64,000 nt of DNA. Source: JABMQB01 sp963666575 (GTDB taxonomy: Bacteria > Bacteroidota > Bacteroidia > Bacteroidales > Prolixibacteraceae). Made by a program: the position numbers and the translations under genes. The DNA is taken from NCBI GenBank assembly GCA_963666575.2, contig CAXXYG010000025.1, positions 248,001 through 312,000 of the forward strand, read 5' to 3'. Shown here in pieces: positions 9,006 through 18,384 of this stretch (position 1 is its first letter; each line of letters starts with the position of its first letter). Below the pieces are notes generated by a model that did not search any database, had not been told where the DNA came from, and saw nothing but the letters and a program-made list of their open reading frames with translations.

Positions 9006-9116
9006 ATAAATTTATGGCAAAATATTATCAGGGCCGTTTCATAACATAGTTTTAATATACTTTTAGTAAAAGTGCAAATTGAATAAATAATACGATATTT
9101 GTTAAACAAAGTTGAT

Positions 9117-10469
9117 ATGGTTTTAATAATACTGGCAATATACTTTATAATAATTATTCTAATTGGGATTTTTTCCCATTTCAGAATAAAAACACCAGCC
9201 GATTATTATGTAGCAGGAAATAAGGGTGGATTATTTACCATTTCAGGTAGCTTGTTAGCTACCATCCTGGGAGGTTCAGCAATTATGGGTACTGTTGAAT
9301 TGGCACAATCACTTGGATGGCCAGCTTTATGGTTTTTAATTAGTGCCTCACTGGGTCTTTTTTTGCTTGTACCATTATCAAAAAAAATTAAACAACGGGG
9401 GCAATACACACTGCCTGAATTACTAGGGAGTTTTTATGGCCCTGCGGCACAAAAAGCATCTTCCATAATTATCCCAATTGCCTGGCTTGGAATAATTGCT
9501 GCTCAAATAATAGCTGCCGCAAAAATCCTTAGAGGATTAGATATTTTTAGTTATGAACTATCTGCAGTAATAGCAGCAATAGTTTTTATTACCTATACAG
9601 TTATTGGAGGACAAAAAAGTATCATTAAAACAGATGTATTTCAATCGGTAATTATAATTGCAGGAATTGTCCTTCTTGTTATTTTAATACTGATAAATAA
9701 ACCCCAACTGGCCTTTACTAATTTAACAGTATCCTCACTATTTAGCAGCTCTTTTACGGTTGTCGATTTGATAATACTTTTTCTCACTTATTCGGTGACA
9801 TTCTTGGTTGGCCCCGATATTTATTCACGGATTTTTTGTGCCAGGTCGGAAACCACAGCCAAACGAAGTATTTTAACAGTTGCTATCATACTCCTCCCAT
9901 TTGCCTTAATTTTAACCTTTTTGGGTGTTTTTGCAAGTGACATGGCAGTTGGTCAAACCAATCCGCTTATAACGATTGGAAAATTATACCTTCCCGAATG
10001 GGCATTTGCTGTTTTTATTGCATCACTTCTTTCAGCAGTAATGTCTTCCGCTGATACCACTTTATTAACTGCCTCAATGATTGTAAGCGAATTAACTACC
10101 GGTAATTTGGAAAGTGCCAAAGCATTTAAAGCAACTAAAATGTATGTTATCCTAATTGGAAGTGTAAGTTTAATTATTGCCCTTTTATATACTTCAATAA
10201 TTCAATCATTATTAATGGCCTTAGCTTTTTATTCAGGTGCCTTTATAATTCCTGCCCTTACAGGATTAACAAATATAAAAATAAATACGAAAAATGTTAC
10301 TGCTGCTATGTATATTGGTGGTTCTGTAGCACTCGGAGGTAAAATATATGCAAATTTTATCGATCTAACTATTGGAAATATAATAATTATTATTGCCTTT
10401 ATTTTAAATTTCATTGTCCTAAAACCATCTGTTTTTAAGGGTTTCAGTAAAATATTTAAAAACGAATAA
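9117..10469 (+). CDS. Sodium:solute symporter family protein
   Basis: Integral membrane transporter of about 450 residues in the SSS (SLC5) family, with roughly 12-13 hydrophobic helices. Recognisable family segments are FRIKTPADYYVAGNK at the N-terminus, the glycine-rich LLATILGGSAIMGTVELAQ, YTVIGGQKSIIKTDVFQ, DIYSRIFCARSE, and the Na+-site-like helix LLSAVMSSADTTLLTASMIV. The solute cannot be predicted. The ATG at 9117 is preferred over an in-frame TTG at 9099 because it directly precedes the first hydrophobic helix. The gene has no obvious partner, since the following kinase gene is 130 bp away. Confidence 0.9.
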   Translation: MVLIILAIYFIIIILIGIFSHFRIKTPADYYVAGNKGGLFTISGSLLATILGGSAIMGTVELAQSLGWPALWFLISASLGLFLLVPLSKKIKQRGQYTLPELLGSFYGPAAQKASSIIIPIAWLGIIAAQIIAAAKILRGLDIFSYELSAVIAAIVFITYTVIGGQKSIIKTDVFQSVIIIAGIVLLVILILINKPQLAFTNLTVSSLFSSSFTVVDLIILFLTYSVTFLVGPDIYSRIFCARSETTAKRSILTVAIILLPFALILTFLGVFASDMAVGQTNPLITIGKLYLPEWAFAVFIASLLSAVMSSADTTLLTASMIVSELTTGNLESAKAFKATKMYVILIGSVSLIIALLYTSIIQSLLMALAFYSGAFIIPALTGLTNIKINTKNVTAAMYIGGSVALGGKIYANFIDLTIGNIIIIIAFILNFIVLKPSVFKGFSKIFKNE

Positions 10470-10482
10470 AAAAAATAAATCC

Positions 10483-10588
10483 TTAATTATCAATTATCTG
10501 ATTATAATATATATTTTTGTTGAATATATATATACTAAACCCATATAGCTATACGATAAAATACAATCCCTAAAATATTGATAATTAA
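10483..10588. repeat. Long-range 12-bp inverted repeat upstream of kinase gene
   Basis: TTAATTATCAAT (10483-10494) and its exact reverse complement ATTGATAATTAA (10577-10588) bracket 82 bp of very AT-rich DNA. The repeat fills the gap between the symporter stop and the histidine kinase start at 10600. It could form a long stem or represent two binding sites, but chance is possible in such AT-rich sequence. Confidence 0.4.
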
Positions 10589-10599
10589 ACCCAAAGATT

Positions 10600-11283
10600 A
10601 TGACCTCAACTGAAAACATTATTGTGCCGTTAATTGCACATGATCTTAAAGATCCAATAGGAGCTATTTCCGGATTAGCAGATATTTTGTTAAGCAATTG
10701 GAATAGTATTAGTGACGATGAAAAATTTGAATTTGTACAGGATATTTCCATTTCAGGTAGAAATTCACAGCTGCTTCTAGAAAGTTTATTAACCTGGTAC
10801 AAAGAGAAAAAAGAAGATTCATTTAATGATTTAATACATGTAGATTCTTTAGTACAAGAGAACATTGACTTATTAAAAACAAATGCCTCGTTAAAAAAAA
10901 TAAACATCGTTAACAACACCCACAATTTCACTATAAAAGCAAATAAGAATATGATATCAGCCGTATTCAGGAACTTAATTTCGAATGCTATAAAATTTAT
11001 TGATGAAGAAGGTGAAATTTGTATTTCGGGTGAAAAAAACAATCAAAATTGTACTTTTTGTATTTCGGATAATGGTTGTGGACTAAACAATTCATCAGTT
11101 GATGAATTGTTAGCAAGTTCATCGGCCAAATCGATTCTTTCAAATACTTCTGCCAATACTGGATTAGGGCTTATATTAACCAAAAAATTTGTTCATTTTC
11201 ACAATGGTAAATTATGGTACCAATCGGTAGGTGGTATTGGTACCCAATTCTATTTTACAATACCATTAATCTGCTCTAACTAA
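10600..11283 (+). CDS. Soluble histidine kinase lacking a sensor domain
   Basis: A 227-residue protein that is almost only a kinase core. The dimerisation/phosphoacceptor motif AHDLKDPIG has His14, followed by a second coiled helix. The ATPase domain shows the N-box in FRNLISNAIKF, a G1 box in ISDNGCGLN and the G2 segment NTGLGLILTKKFV. There is no signal peptide, transmembrane segment or PAS domain, so it is cytoplasmic and may respond to a partner protein or to a domain encoded elsewhere. No response regulator is adjacent. The 3' end overlaps the convergent aminopeptidase gene by 8 bp. A 182-codon antisense open frame over the same DNA is a shadow. Confidence 0.85.
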   Translation: MTSTENIIVPLIAHDLKDPIGAISGLADILLSNWNSISDDEKFEFVQDISISGRNSQLLLESLLTWYKEKKEDSFNDLIHVDSLVQENIDLLKTNASLKKINIVNNTHNFTIKANKNMISAVFRNLISNAIKFIDEEGEICISGEKNNQNCTFCISDNGCGLNNSSVDELLASSSAKSILSNTSANTGLGLILTKKFVHFHNGKLWYQSVGGIGTQFYFTIPLICSN

Positions 11284-13051
11284 TTGGTTGAGTTATTTCT
11301 GATAAAAAACGTTTAATATCAGGCCCAAGAAAAGGTGCAAGTTTTGTATATACGTCTTGATGATAATTATTAATCCATTGTATTTCACCATCAGAAAGTA
11401 GAGATGAATTAATCAAACTCAAGTCGATGGGGCATAATGTTAAGGTTTCAAAACCTAAAAAATTGCCAAATTCACTGTGTTGTTTTTCAACACAAAGCAC
11501 CACATTTTCGGTGCGAATGCCATATTCTCCTTCGCGGTACAGCCCTGGTTCGTTCGAAAGAACCATACCTGGTTTTAGGCTCACATTATTTATTTCCTGC
11601 CGGATAGCCACCGGGCCTTCATGGACAGACAAATAGTGGCCAATTCCATGCCCTGTGCCGTGTCCGTAGTTTAATCCATTTTCCCACAACACCTTACGTG
11701 CAAAAACATCAATATTACATCCCCTAGTACCTGCCGGGAAAATTGATTGTGTTAATCCAATCATTGCTTTTAGAACTACCGTAAAATCACGTTTTTGTTG
11801 CATAGATATTTGTCCCAATGCAATTGTCCGGGTTGTGTCGGTAGTTCCAAATAAATAATGGCCACCCGAATCAACCAACAACAAATTATCCGGTTTTAAT
11901 TCATAACAGTCATTTTTTTTTGCCTGATAATGAATAACAGCACCATGATCGCCAAAACACGCTATTGTTGGGAAACTATCACCGCGGGCTCCATTTTGCC
12001 CGGCTCTTAATTCAGTTAACTTTTGTCCGACCGAAAATTCAGTAATTTTAATTCTTCCGATACTATTATTTATCCAATAAAGGAAATGCACCAATGCTAA
12101 CCCATCGCTAACCATTGCTTGTTTAAAGCCTTCAATTTCAACACTGTTTTTAACCGATTTTAATTGAGCCGGAATAGAACTGTTTTTAATGGCCTTACAA
12201 GTTGTTCCAATTGAATTTTGAATTAATACATTGGTTTGAGCTGGATCAAACTGAATTGTTTGATCTTTTAAGCCTGATAAAAATTCATAAAAAAAGTTAT
12301 ATGGATAAACTTTTACACCATCGTCCTGAAGTTTTTCAAGCAAGCCAGCCGGAATTTTATCTATTTCGGCAAACAAGTGCCGGTAATTTTTACCAACCAG
12401 TGCAAAACCCAAAAATACAGGAAAATAAGGAATGTCGTTTGCACGCAAATTAAATGTCCATGCCAAATCATCCAATGCTGAAATCACCTGAACATCGGCA
12501 CCATTCAGCTCAGAAGAGATTTTATCAAATTTTTCATTCCGCGAAATACCTGTGTATTTTACATCCAGGTCAAATATATTATCACCCGGAAATTGTGGCC
12601 TATTTTCCCACAAAGATTCAATTTGCCCGGGAATCAAAACCAATTCTAAGCCGGCTTCGTCAAACTTCTTCGCTAATACTTCAAATACAGCTATCGAGAG
12701 CGTTAATGGATCAACACCAACCCTGCTACCTTTTGGTAAATTAAAACACAACCAATCATCAAAAGGAACAGCATCAACTACACGTAATTTGTGCATTTTA
12801 ATACCCGACCCTTCCAACTCATTAATAGCCTGGATAAAATACCGTGTATCTGTCCACAAGCCGGCTTCAGATTCTATAATAACAACTTCGCCATACGATC
12901 CGGTAAATCCTGAAATATACTTCCTGAAATTCCAGCTTTTGGGCAGGTATTCACTCATATGCGGATCGGTACCAGTAAAATAAGCAGCTTGTAAGTTATT
13001 TTGTTTTAGATGTTCCCGTACCTGTTGGATCCGATTAACATATTTATCCAT
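11276..13051 (-). CDS. Xaa-Pro aminopeptidase P family (M24B)
   Basis: Cytoplasmic metallopeptidase of 591 residues that removes N-terminal residues preceding proline. It has the long three-domain form: two creatinase-like N-terminal domains (about residues 1-150 and 160-300) and a C-terminal pita-bread catalytic domain. The metal ligands are visible in order: two Asp in LLVDSGGHYLFGTTDTTRT, His in GHGTGHGIGHYLSVHEG, Glu in VLSNEPGLYREG, and Glu in GIRTENVV. Length and motifs match the eukaryote-like APP1 group common in Bacteroidota. Its start overlaps the end of the Nudix gene by 8 bp, indicating coupling. Confidence 0.95.
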   Translation of the reverse strand: MDKYVNRIQQVREHLKQNNLQAAYFTGTDPHMSEYLPKSWNFRKYISGFTGSYGEVVIIESEAGLWTDTRYFIQAINELEGSGIKMHKLRVVDAVPFDDWLCFNLPKGSRVGVDPLTLSIAVFEVLAKKFDEAGLELVLIPGQIESLWENRPQFPGDNIFDLDVKYTGISRNEKFDKISSELNGADVQVISALDDLAWTFNLRANDIPYFPVFLGFALVGKNYRHLFAEIDKIPAGLLEKLQDDGVKVYPYNFFYEFLSGLKDQTIQFDPAQTNVLIQNSIGTTCKAIKNSSIPAQLKSVKNSVEIEGFKQAMVSDGLALVHFLYWINNSIGRIKITEFSVGQKLTELRAGQNGARGDSFPTIACFGDHGAVIHYQAKKNDCYELKPDNLLLVDSGGHYLFGTTDTTRTIALGQISMQQKRDFTVVLKAMIGLTQSIFPAGTRGCNIDVFARKVLWENGLNYGHGTGHGIGHYLSVHEGPVAIRQEINNVSLKPGMVLSNEPGLYREGEYGIRTENVVLCVEKQHSEFGNFLGFETLTLCPIDLSLINSSLLSDGEIQWINNYHQDVYTKLAPFLGPDIKRFLSEITQPIS

Positions 13052-13574
13052 TTTCTTTTATTAATTGAGTTACAAAATACTGCATCGATTTAGCAGGTAA
13101 TTCATCAAAATTAATATCATTTAATTTATAAAACTGAAATGCGGAGATATCATCTCTTGCAACAAGGTTATCTACATTTTCAGCAATAACTTTAAAAGCA
13201 AGGTCGGTGGTAAAAACTTTAAACTTCGAAAAGATATATTCATTAGGCGCCGAAGAATAATAACTCAATGATTTTACTTTTAATCCTAACTCCTCCTTTA
13301 ATTCTCTGATCAACGCATCTTCGGCCGATTCGCCGGGATCAACAAATCCGCCAGGTAAATCGAGTTTTCCCTTAAAAGGTTCAATTGCCCTTAGCGAGAG
13401 TAATAATTCTCCTTCTTCATTAAAAATTAGTCCTGCAACGGCTGCTGCCGAGTTAATAAAAAAATGAAAACCACACTTTTTACATTTAAAGGAACGGCCG
13501 GAATCTGCAAAAAAATTCGAGTCGCCACAATGGGGGCAATATTTAATAACTTCGGAATGATGTGTATAATCCAC
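13044..13574 (-). CDS. Nudix hydrolase with N-terminal zinc ribbon
   Basis: A 176-residue protein. Residues 13-35 form a zinc ribbon with CPHCG and CKKCG knuckles. The Nudix box spans residues 76-98 with all key residues present (Gly76, Glu82, Arg90-Glu91, Glu94-Glu95, Gly97). The family hydrolyses nucleoside diphosphates linked to another moiety. Ribbon-containing members include NADH pyrophosphatase-like and general housecleaning enzymes, so the substrate is open. It overlaps the aminopeptidase gene by 8 bp downstream and follows the esterase by only 2 bp, so the three genes form one transcription unit. Confidence 0.9.
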   Translation of the reverse strand: MDYTHHSEVIKYCPHCGDSNFFADSGRSFKCKKCGFHFFINSAAAVAGLIFNEEGELLLSLRAIEPFKGKLDLPGGFVDPGESAEDALIRELKEELGLKVKSLSYYSSAPNEYIFSKFKVFTTDLAFKVIAENVDNLVARDDISAFQFYKLNDINFDELPAKSMQYFVTQLIKENG

Positions 13575-13576
13575 AA

Positions 13577-14479
13577 TTATTCAATAATAGTTATAGCCTT
13601 TAACCAATCATAAAATAGATTGGGCCAATTATCGGCAGGTTGATTATTTTTCCTGATTCCGAATCCATGCCCTCCCTTTTGATATATGTGCATTTCGGCA
13701 GGAATATCAAACTTTTTTAATGCCAGGTAAAACCTAATTGAATTCTGCGGGGGAACAGCTTTATCATCGTCGGCCAATATCATAAATGTAGGAGGAGTTT
13801 CGCTAGTTACATTTAATTCATTTGAATATTTTTCGGCTAATTCCCAATCATTTGTTTGGCCAATCAAATTTATCCGCGATCCCATATGCCCCACTTTTTC
13901 ATCAAATGAAATCACAGGGTACAATAACAGCATAAAATCGGGGCGGCAGCTCATTCTCTCAATTGGGTTACCTGCATCAGGATTTCCTATATCAAACACG
14001 GTCCCGGCAGTTGAAGCCAAATGCCCACCTGCCGAAGAACCGGCGATTCCAATTTTATTGGGATTGATATTCCACTTAACAGCATTATTCCTAACGATAC
14101 GTATAGTTTGCCTTGCATCGCCTGATGGGACCTGATGGTGGCCATAAGGCAATCGGTATTTTAAAACAATTCCTGTAATTCCTTTGCCGGCTAACCATTC
14201 AGCAATATCGTACCCTTCGTGGTCCATTGCTTCGATCCAATAACCACCACCAGGGCAAATCACAACCGCAGCTCCTGTATTTATTTTTTCATCGGCAAAA
14301 TACACGTACATTTCGGCCTCCGACACTTTCCTCACACGTCGGCCTTCGTACTTCTCTTCAGGTTCAGTCATTCCGTTATCATCAGGAGCCCCATTGGGCC
14401 ATACTTTTAATGTCAAATCCTGAGCATTCAAAACATTTGTAAACAAAAAAATAGTCAAAACTAAAAGCAGGTTTTTCAT
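13577..14479 (-). CDS. Secreted alpha/beta-hydrolase (BD-FAE/acetylesterase-like)
   Basis: Exported esterase-like protein of 300 residues with a signal peptide (about 1-19, ending LNAQ). The oxyanion region is CPGGGYW (about 74-80), the nucleophile elbow GSSAGGHLA (Ser about 148), and the catalytic His in GGHGFGI near the C-terminus, with Asp in the LADDDKAVPP segment. This pattern matches BD-FAE/xylan acetylesterase-type hydrolases that deacylate hemicellulose oligosaccharides, fitting the carbohydrate-active genes nearby. The exact ester is not predictable. It is followed after 2 bp by the Nudix gene and preceded after 27 bp by the Tudor-like protein gene. Confidence 0.85.
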   Translation of the reverse strand: MKNLLLVLTIFLFTNVLNAQDLTLKVWPNGAPDDNGMTEPEEKYEGRRVRKVSEAEMYVYFADEKINTGAAVVICPGGGYWIEAMDHEGYDIAEWLAGKGITGIVLKYRLPYGHHQVPSGDARQTIRIVRNNAVKWNINPNKIGIAGSSAGGHLASTAGTVFDIGNPDAGNPIERMSCRPDFMLLLYPVISFDEKVGHMGSRINLIGQTNDWELAEKYSNELNVTSETPPTFMILADDDKAVPPQNSIRFYLALKKFDIPAEMHIYQKGGHGFGIRKNNQPADNWPNLFYDWLKAITIIE

Positions 14480-14506
14480 AAGCTTGTATTTAAATAGTTG
14501 GGGAAA

Positions 14507-15043
14507 CTATGATTTTACACCTTTAAAAAAATCAGATTTTTCGGAAAATAAAACATTAAAAGTAGTTAACGATCCATAAACCCTTGTGATGTATTGTTGT
14601 AAATTTACTTTTTCGGCATCGGGCAATAATTTATTGCTATTGATATTTTGTTCCAAGACCCGTAACCTATCTCGAACCATTACTATTTTATGAAAAAACG
14701 CATCAAGGGGAATTTCTTTTGATTGCAAATCAGGATTGCCAGGTTTAATACTAATGGATCCTCCAACCCATTTTTCGGCCATTTCAATGGGTTCAGTCAA
14801 TCCGTTATACTTGTCAAGTATAAAAACCATTAACTCTTCCATTTCAGCTAAATTAATTCCACCTGGCTTATCAGTAACAACTTCACTGGATTCAAGGACG
14901 GTTAAATCGGTATTTCGTTTTGAAATTTCGATTTTCCCACCTCGCTCAAAAAATATTTCATACGCAGTAAGGTTATTTTTACTAATTATTCCTTCACCAT
15001 ACCGAGGATGGTCAACCCGCGTTCCAACTGAAAGGTCTTGCAT
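14507..15043 (-). CDS. Hypothetical protein with UvrD-tail-like Tudor domain
   Basis: A 178-residue cytoplasmic protein without signal peptide or membrane helix. Residues about 5-48 (VGTRVDHPRYGEGIIS, then a beta-rich segment) resemble the small SH3/Tudor-like domain at the C-terminus of UvrD/PcrA helicases, which contacts RNA polymerase. The remaining 130 residues are mostly helical, with no recognised fold. I cannot assign a function; a nucleic-acid or RNA-polymerase adaptor role is only suggested by the small domain. It heads the minus-strand run with esterase, Nudix and aminopeptidase genes, and diverges from the LysE-family gene. Confidence 0.7.
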   Translation of the reverse strand: MQDLSVGTRVDHPRYGEGIISKNNLTAYEIFFERGGKIEISKRNTDLTVLESSEVVTDKPGGINLAEMEELMVFILDKYNGLTEPIEMAEKWVGGSISIKPGNPDLQSKEIPLDAFFHKIVMVRDRLRVLEQNINSNKLLPDAEKVNLQQYITRVYGSLTTFNVLFSEKSDFFKGVKS

Positions 15044-15145
15044 TTTGTTTAATTTTATTAGTTAATGGATGTAAAAATATCTTTAAAAAAAAGATATTTC
15101 AAAGAATTAAAACAAAATCGGTTAATAATAATATATTTTTGTAAC

Positions 15146-15790
15146 ATGTTTTTAGATTTATTTATAAAAGGATTATTAATTGGATTTATGGTTTCGCTTC
15201 CATTGGGGCCCATTGGAATTTTAATTATCCAAAAAACAGTTAATAAAAACAGGACTGCAGGATTTGTTTCAGGCCTTGGGGTCGCTTTTTCAGACACCTG
15301 CTATGCGATTATTGCAGGTTTTAGTTTGACATTTATAATTGATATTATAAAACAACATGAATTACTGTTTCAAATTGGAGGGGCAATCATACTTTTTATT
15401 CTGGGATTAAACATATTCTTTAAAAATCCGGTTAGAGAGATCAGGAAATTCAAAAGAAAAGGCACCAATTATTTTCAGGATTTTATGTTTACCTTTTTAA
15501 TCACTTTTTCAAATCCGATGGTTATTTTACTATTTCTTGCCGTATTAACCGGTTCGGGAGTTGTCCTGAGTGTTTCGGAACCCTACCAGGCATTTTTTAT
15601 CATTTTAGGCATATTTACAGGAGCTTTATTATGGTGGACCATCCTAACCACAATAATTAGTTTTTTCAGGCATAAATTTAATTTAAGGTTACTCTGGTGG
15701 TTTAATAAAATTGCAGGTGTAATTGTTATGGCTTTTGTAATTGTTGCGATAGTTTATGCCATTTTTACAGGAGAAATCCTGTTGCATTAA
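15146..15790 (+). CDS. LysE family translocator
   Basis: Integral membrane exporter of about 214 residues with six predicted helices. The N-terminal block FMVSLPLGPIGILIIQKT carries the LysE/RhtB family signature of small residues and prolines, followed by GFVSGLGVAFSDTCYA and the mid-helix ITFSNPMVILLFLAVL. Family members export amino acids or related metabolites by proton antiport. The ATG at 15146 is chosen because residues encoded upstream of it (from 15065) are charged and absent from the family. No partner gene is adjacent; the GH43 gene follows 38 bp later in the same direction. Confidence 0.85.
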   Translation: MFLDLFIKGLLIGFMVSLPLGPIGILIIQKTVNKNRTAGFVSGLGVAFSDTCYAIIAGFSLTFIIDIIKQHELLFQIGGAIILFILGLNIFFKNPVREIRKFKRKGTNYFQDFMFTFLITFSNPMVILLFLAVLTGSGVVLSVSEPYQAFFIILGIFTGALLWWTILTTIISFFRHKFNLRLLWWFNKIAGVIVMAFVIVAIVYAIFTGEILLH

Positions 15791-15828
15791 TTATAATCTG
15801 TTCTTGTCGTAAGTAGAAAATTTTCCAA

Positions 15829-16959
15829 ATGAAATATCTATCAACTGCATTTCTGTTCACAATTGTAACGTTATTTGCATGGAGTCAAAATCAAAACTTT
15901 ATAATAAAACCAGGTGCGATATGGCCCGATAATAATGGTATTCATATAAATGCCCATGGTGGAGGAATCCTTTCGTTCGAAGGAAAATATTTTTGGTTTG
16001 GCGAACATAAAATTGAAGGGCGAAAAGGCAATAGTGCTCAGGTGGGTGTCCACTGTTATTCATCGAAAAACCTCGTAAACTGGAACGATGAAGGCATTGC
16101 CCTGAAAGTTTCAGAAAATCCCGAAAGCTCTATTGTAAAAGGTTGTGTAATTGAACGGCCAAAAGTTATTTACAATAAAAACACCGAAAAATTTATCATG
16201 TGGTTTCACCTTGAACTTAAAGGGCAGGGCTATAAAGCCGCGAAAACTGGCGTAGCAACATCCGATTCGCCTACCGGGCCTTTTACATTTATAGAAGCAG
16301 TCAATCCAAATGCCGGGCAATGGCCAATTAATTTTTCAGAAGAACAAAAAAATAAGATATTTTCAGATACCCTCACTGACTGGTCGGACGAATGGTTAAA
16401 GGCAGTTGCTGATGGACTATTTATTCACCGCGATTTTGAAAAGGGGCAAATGGCGCGTGACATGGCACTTTTTATTGATGACGATGGTAAAGCCTACCAC
16501 ATTCATGCTTCGGAAGAAAACCTGACACTTCACATTTCCGAATTAAATGATTCGTACACTGGATTTACCGGAAAATACGCTGCAGTAATGCCTGCCGGGC
16601 ACAATGAAGCACCGGCTATATTTAAAAAGAATGGCTACTATTACCTCATTACATCGGGTTGCACAGGTTGGGCTCCAAATGCTGCCCGGTCGTTTGTAGC
16701 TGAAAACATTTTTGGCCCTTGGAAAGATCTGGGAAATCCTTGCCAGGGAACCGAAGAAAAAATTAGTACGACCTTCCAATCGCAAAGTACATTCATAATT
16801 GAAAATCCATTCCGTAAAGGTGAATACATTTTTATGGCCGACAGGTGGATGCCAAAAAATCCCATCGATGGAAGGTACATTTGGCTCCCAATCCGATTTA
16901 ATAAAGAAGGAAATCCTGTTTTGGAATGGAAAAATGAATGGAACCTTAAAGGCAATTAA
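15829..16959 (+). CDS. Secreted glycoside hydrolase family 43-like protein
   Basis: Exported protein of 376 residues with a signal peptide (1-19, ending AWSQ). It has a five-bladed propeller fold signature of GH43. The first blade INAHGGGILSFEGKYFWFGE resembles subfamily 24 (exo-beta-1,3-galactanase-like), in which the usual base Asp of the first blade is replaced. GHNEAPAIFKKNGYYYLITS (about 251-270) supplies the conserved Glu of the EAP motif as general acid, and ARDMALFIDDDGKAY is a central blade. It likely trims galactan or arabinogalactan side chains; specificity is inference. Its end is 12 bp from the convergent propeller-protein gene. Confidence 0.85.
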   Translation: MKYLSTAFLFTIVTLFAWSQNQNFIIKPGAIWPDNNGIHINAHGGGILSFEGKYFWFGEHKIEGRKGNSAQVGVHCYSSKNLVNWNDEGIALKVSENPESSIVKGCVIERPKVIYNKNTEKFIMWFHLELKGQGYKAAKTGVATSDSPTGPFTFIEAVNPNAGQWPINFSEEQKNKIFSDTLTDWSDEWLKAVADGLFIHRDFEKGQMARDMALFIDDDGKAYHIHASEENLTLHISELNDSYTGFTGKYAAVMPAGHNEAPAIFKKNGYYYLITSGCTGWAPNAARSFVAENIFGPWKDLGNPCQGTEEKISTTFQSQSTFIIENPFRKGEYIFMADRWMPKNPIDGRYIWLPIRFNKEGNPVLEWKNEWNLKGN

Positions 16960-16971
16960 TTATTCAGGATT

Positions 16972-18162
16972 TTACAGGTCACTAAATTTTACAATCCATC
17001 CGAAACTGCGATTGGTTAACTCAGGTTGGTAACCGGGGCCAACCACAGCAAATCCACCATCGCTGGTATTGATCACTTTTGATGCCTGGTCGTCCCTGAA
17101 ATTAAACGGCAGCAGGTGGTCGTTAATTACTTCTCCCGATTCATTTAGTAAAAAGAGCCAGGGCCCTATTTTACCGGTAAAAGAAGTTGCCTTTTTCCCG
17201 GCAATTAAAATAGTGCCATCGGGGCGGACAAGTACATTATTACCTCCTTCGGACCCCTCGCCATCGTAGTTTTTTGTCCATAGCAATTTCCCGTTACTAT
17301 CAAGCTGGCTAATAATTAAATCGTAATCAAATACAGGGTCCTCTGAATTTATATCAGTCAGGCATTTTCCATACCATCCTACTACCAGCAGGTTACTATC
17401 AGGCGAACAGCAAATACATTCAGGCCATACTTTTTTCCCTGGTGAAGGTATTTGTGATTGCCACACTGTTTCTCCAGTACTATTTGTCCTGACTATTAAC
17501 ATATCTGAATCCCTTTTCCCTTTTTTTGAAATTTGTCCGGCGATAGCAAATCCACCATCGGGGAGTTGTTTCACCGATTCAGAAATGGCATTATCATTGC
17601 CCCCAAATTCCTTTTCCCACTCTACGATGCCATTTGAATCGAACTTTACCAATCCCATGGTTTGATTTCCTGAAGGTGCATTTTTAGTACCTAAAACGAC
17701 AAATCCATTATCGGGTAAAATAATTATACCACCATGCGAATCACATAAAACCTTTTCATATTTTTTCTGCCAAATCTCATTCCCCAATGAATCAACTTTC
17801 AATAAAACCATGGAGGTACGATTTTTTTCTATTGAAACAGTACCTGATAACAAATAACTTCCATCGGAGTTTTGCGCAATACTTTGAGGATATAAAAATT
17901 CAGGAACACTAAAAACCCTTGACCAATAAATATCACCTGAATGAGTTAATCGCACGAGCCAAAAATCATTGGGTAAAGTATCTGAAATTGTTTTTGAGCC
18001 AACGATGGTAAAACCTCCATTAATATCTTCAATAACATCCGAAAAATAAGCTATATACTCATTTCCAAACTTTTGTCCCCAATCAGTTTTCCATGTTTGA
18101 GACATTCCTGAAAATGTAATACAGATAAAACTGATCAATACCCAAAACTGAATTCTCTGCAT
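16972..18162 (-). CDS. Secreted repeat protein, predicted beta-propeller
   Basis: A 396-residue exported protein (signal peptide about 1-21, ending GMSQ). It contains six to seven repeats of about 45-55 residues with the recurring core DGGF-x-I-x-G followed by WLVRL or LIVRT strands and then GxxxWxKxF. Repeats are visible near residues 46, 95, 148, 199, 250, 305 and 360. This pattern is common in Bacteroidota T9SS-type and beta-propeller proteins. No catalytic residues are evident, and a C-terminal T9SS sorting domain is absent. Function unknown; a binding or structural surface protein is plausible. Confidence 0.75.
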   Translation of the reverse strand: MQRIQFWVLISFICITFSGMSQTWKTDWGQKFGNEYIAYFSDVIEDINGGFTIVGSKTISDTLPNDFWLVRLTHSGDIYWSRVFSVPEFLYPQSIAQNSDGSYLLSGTVSIEKNRTSMVLLKVDSLGNEIWQKKYEKVLCDSHGGIIILPDNGFVVLGTKNAPSGNQTMGLVKFDSNGIVEWEKEFGGNDNAISESVKQLPDGGFAIAGQISKKGKRDSDMLIVRTNSTGETVWQSQIPSPGKKVWPECICCSPDSNLLVVGWYGKCLTDINSEDPVFDYDLIISQLDSNGKLLWTKNYDGEGSEGGNNVLVRPDGTILIAGKKATSFTGKIGPWLFLLNESGEVINDHLLPFNFRDDQASKVINTSDGGFAVVGPGYQPELTNRSFGWIVKFSDL

Positions 18163-18384
18163 GCTGATAGAATTTAAAAGTTATGTTAAGGTACAAATTT
18201 TGATTTTGGTAGTATATACGGGAGAACTCTTTGAAAGTTAAGCTTTTTGTTAACTATTTATGTGCCGATTGTTTTGACCGTAAACCCAAAATTTTCATGG
18301 CACAAAGGTTTGATAATTACAATCTTCAATTGAAAAACGGATAGTATTAAATTATGTAAGATCTTATAAATATTTGAGTTATTG

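Noticed and set aside
9099..9116. TTG start for the symporter
   Set aside because: The ATG at 9117 directly precedes the first membrane helix and needs no alternative start.
10494..11042. 182-codon minus-strand open frame
   Set aside because: It lies antisense to the histidine kinase, whose motifs (H-box, N-box, G boxes) are intact. The antisense product is Phe/Ser-rich without family character.
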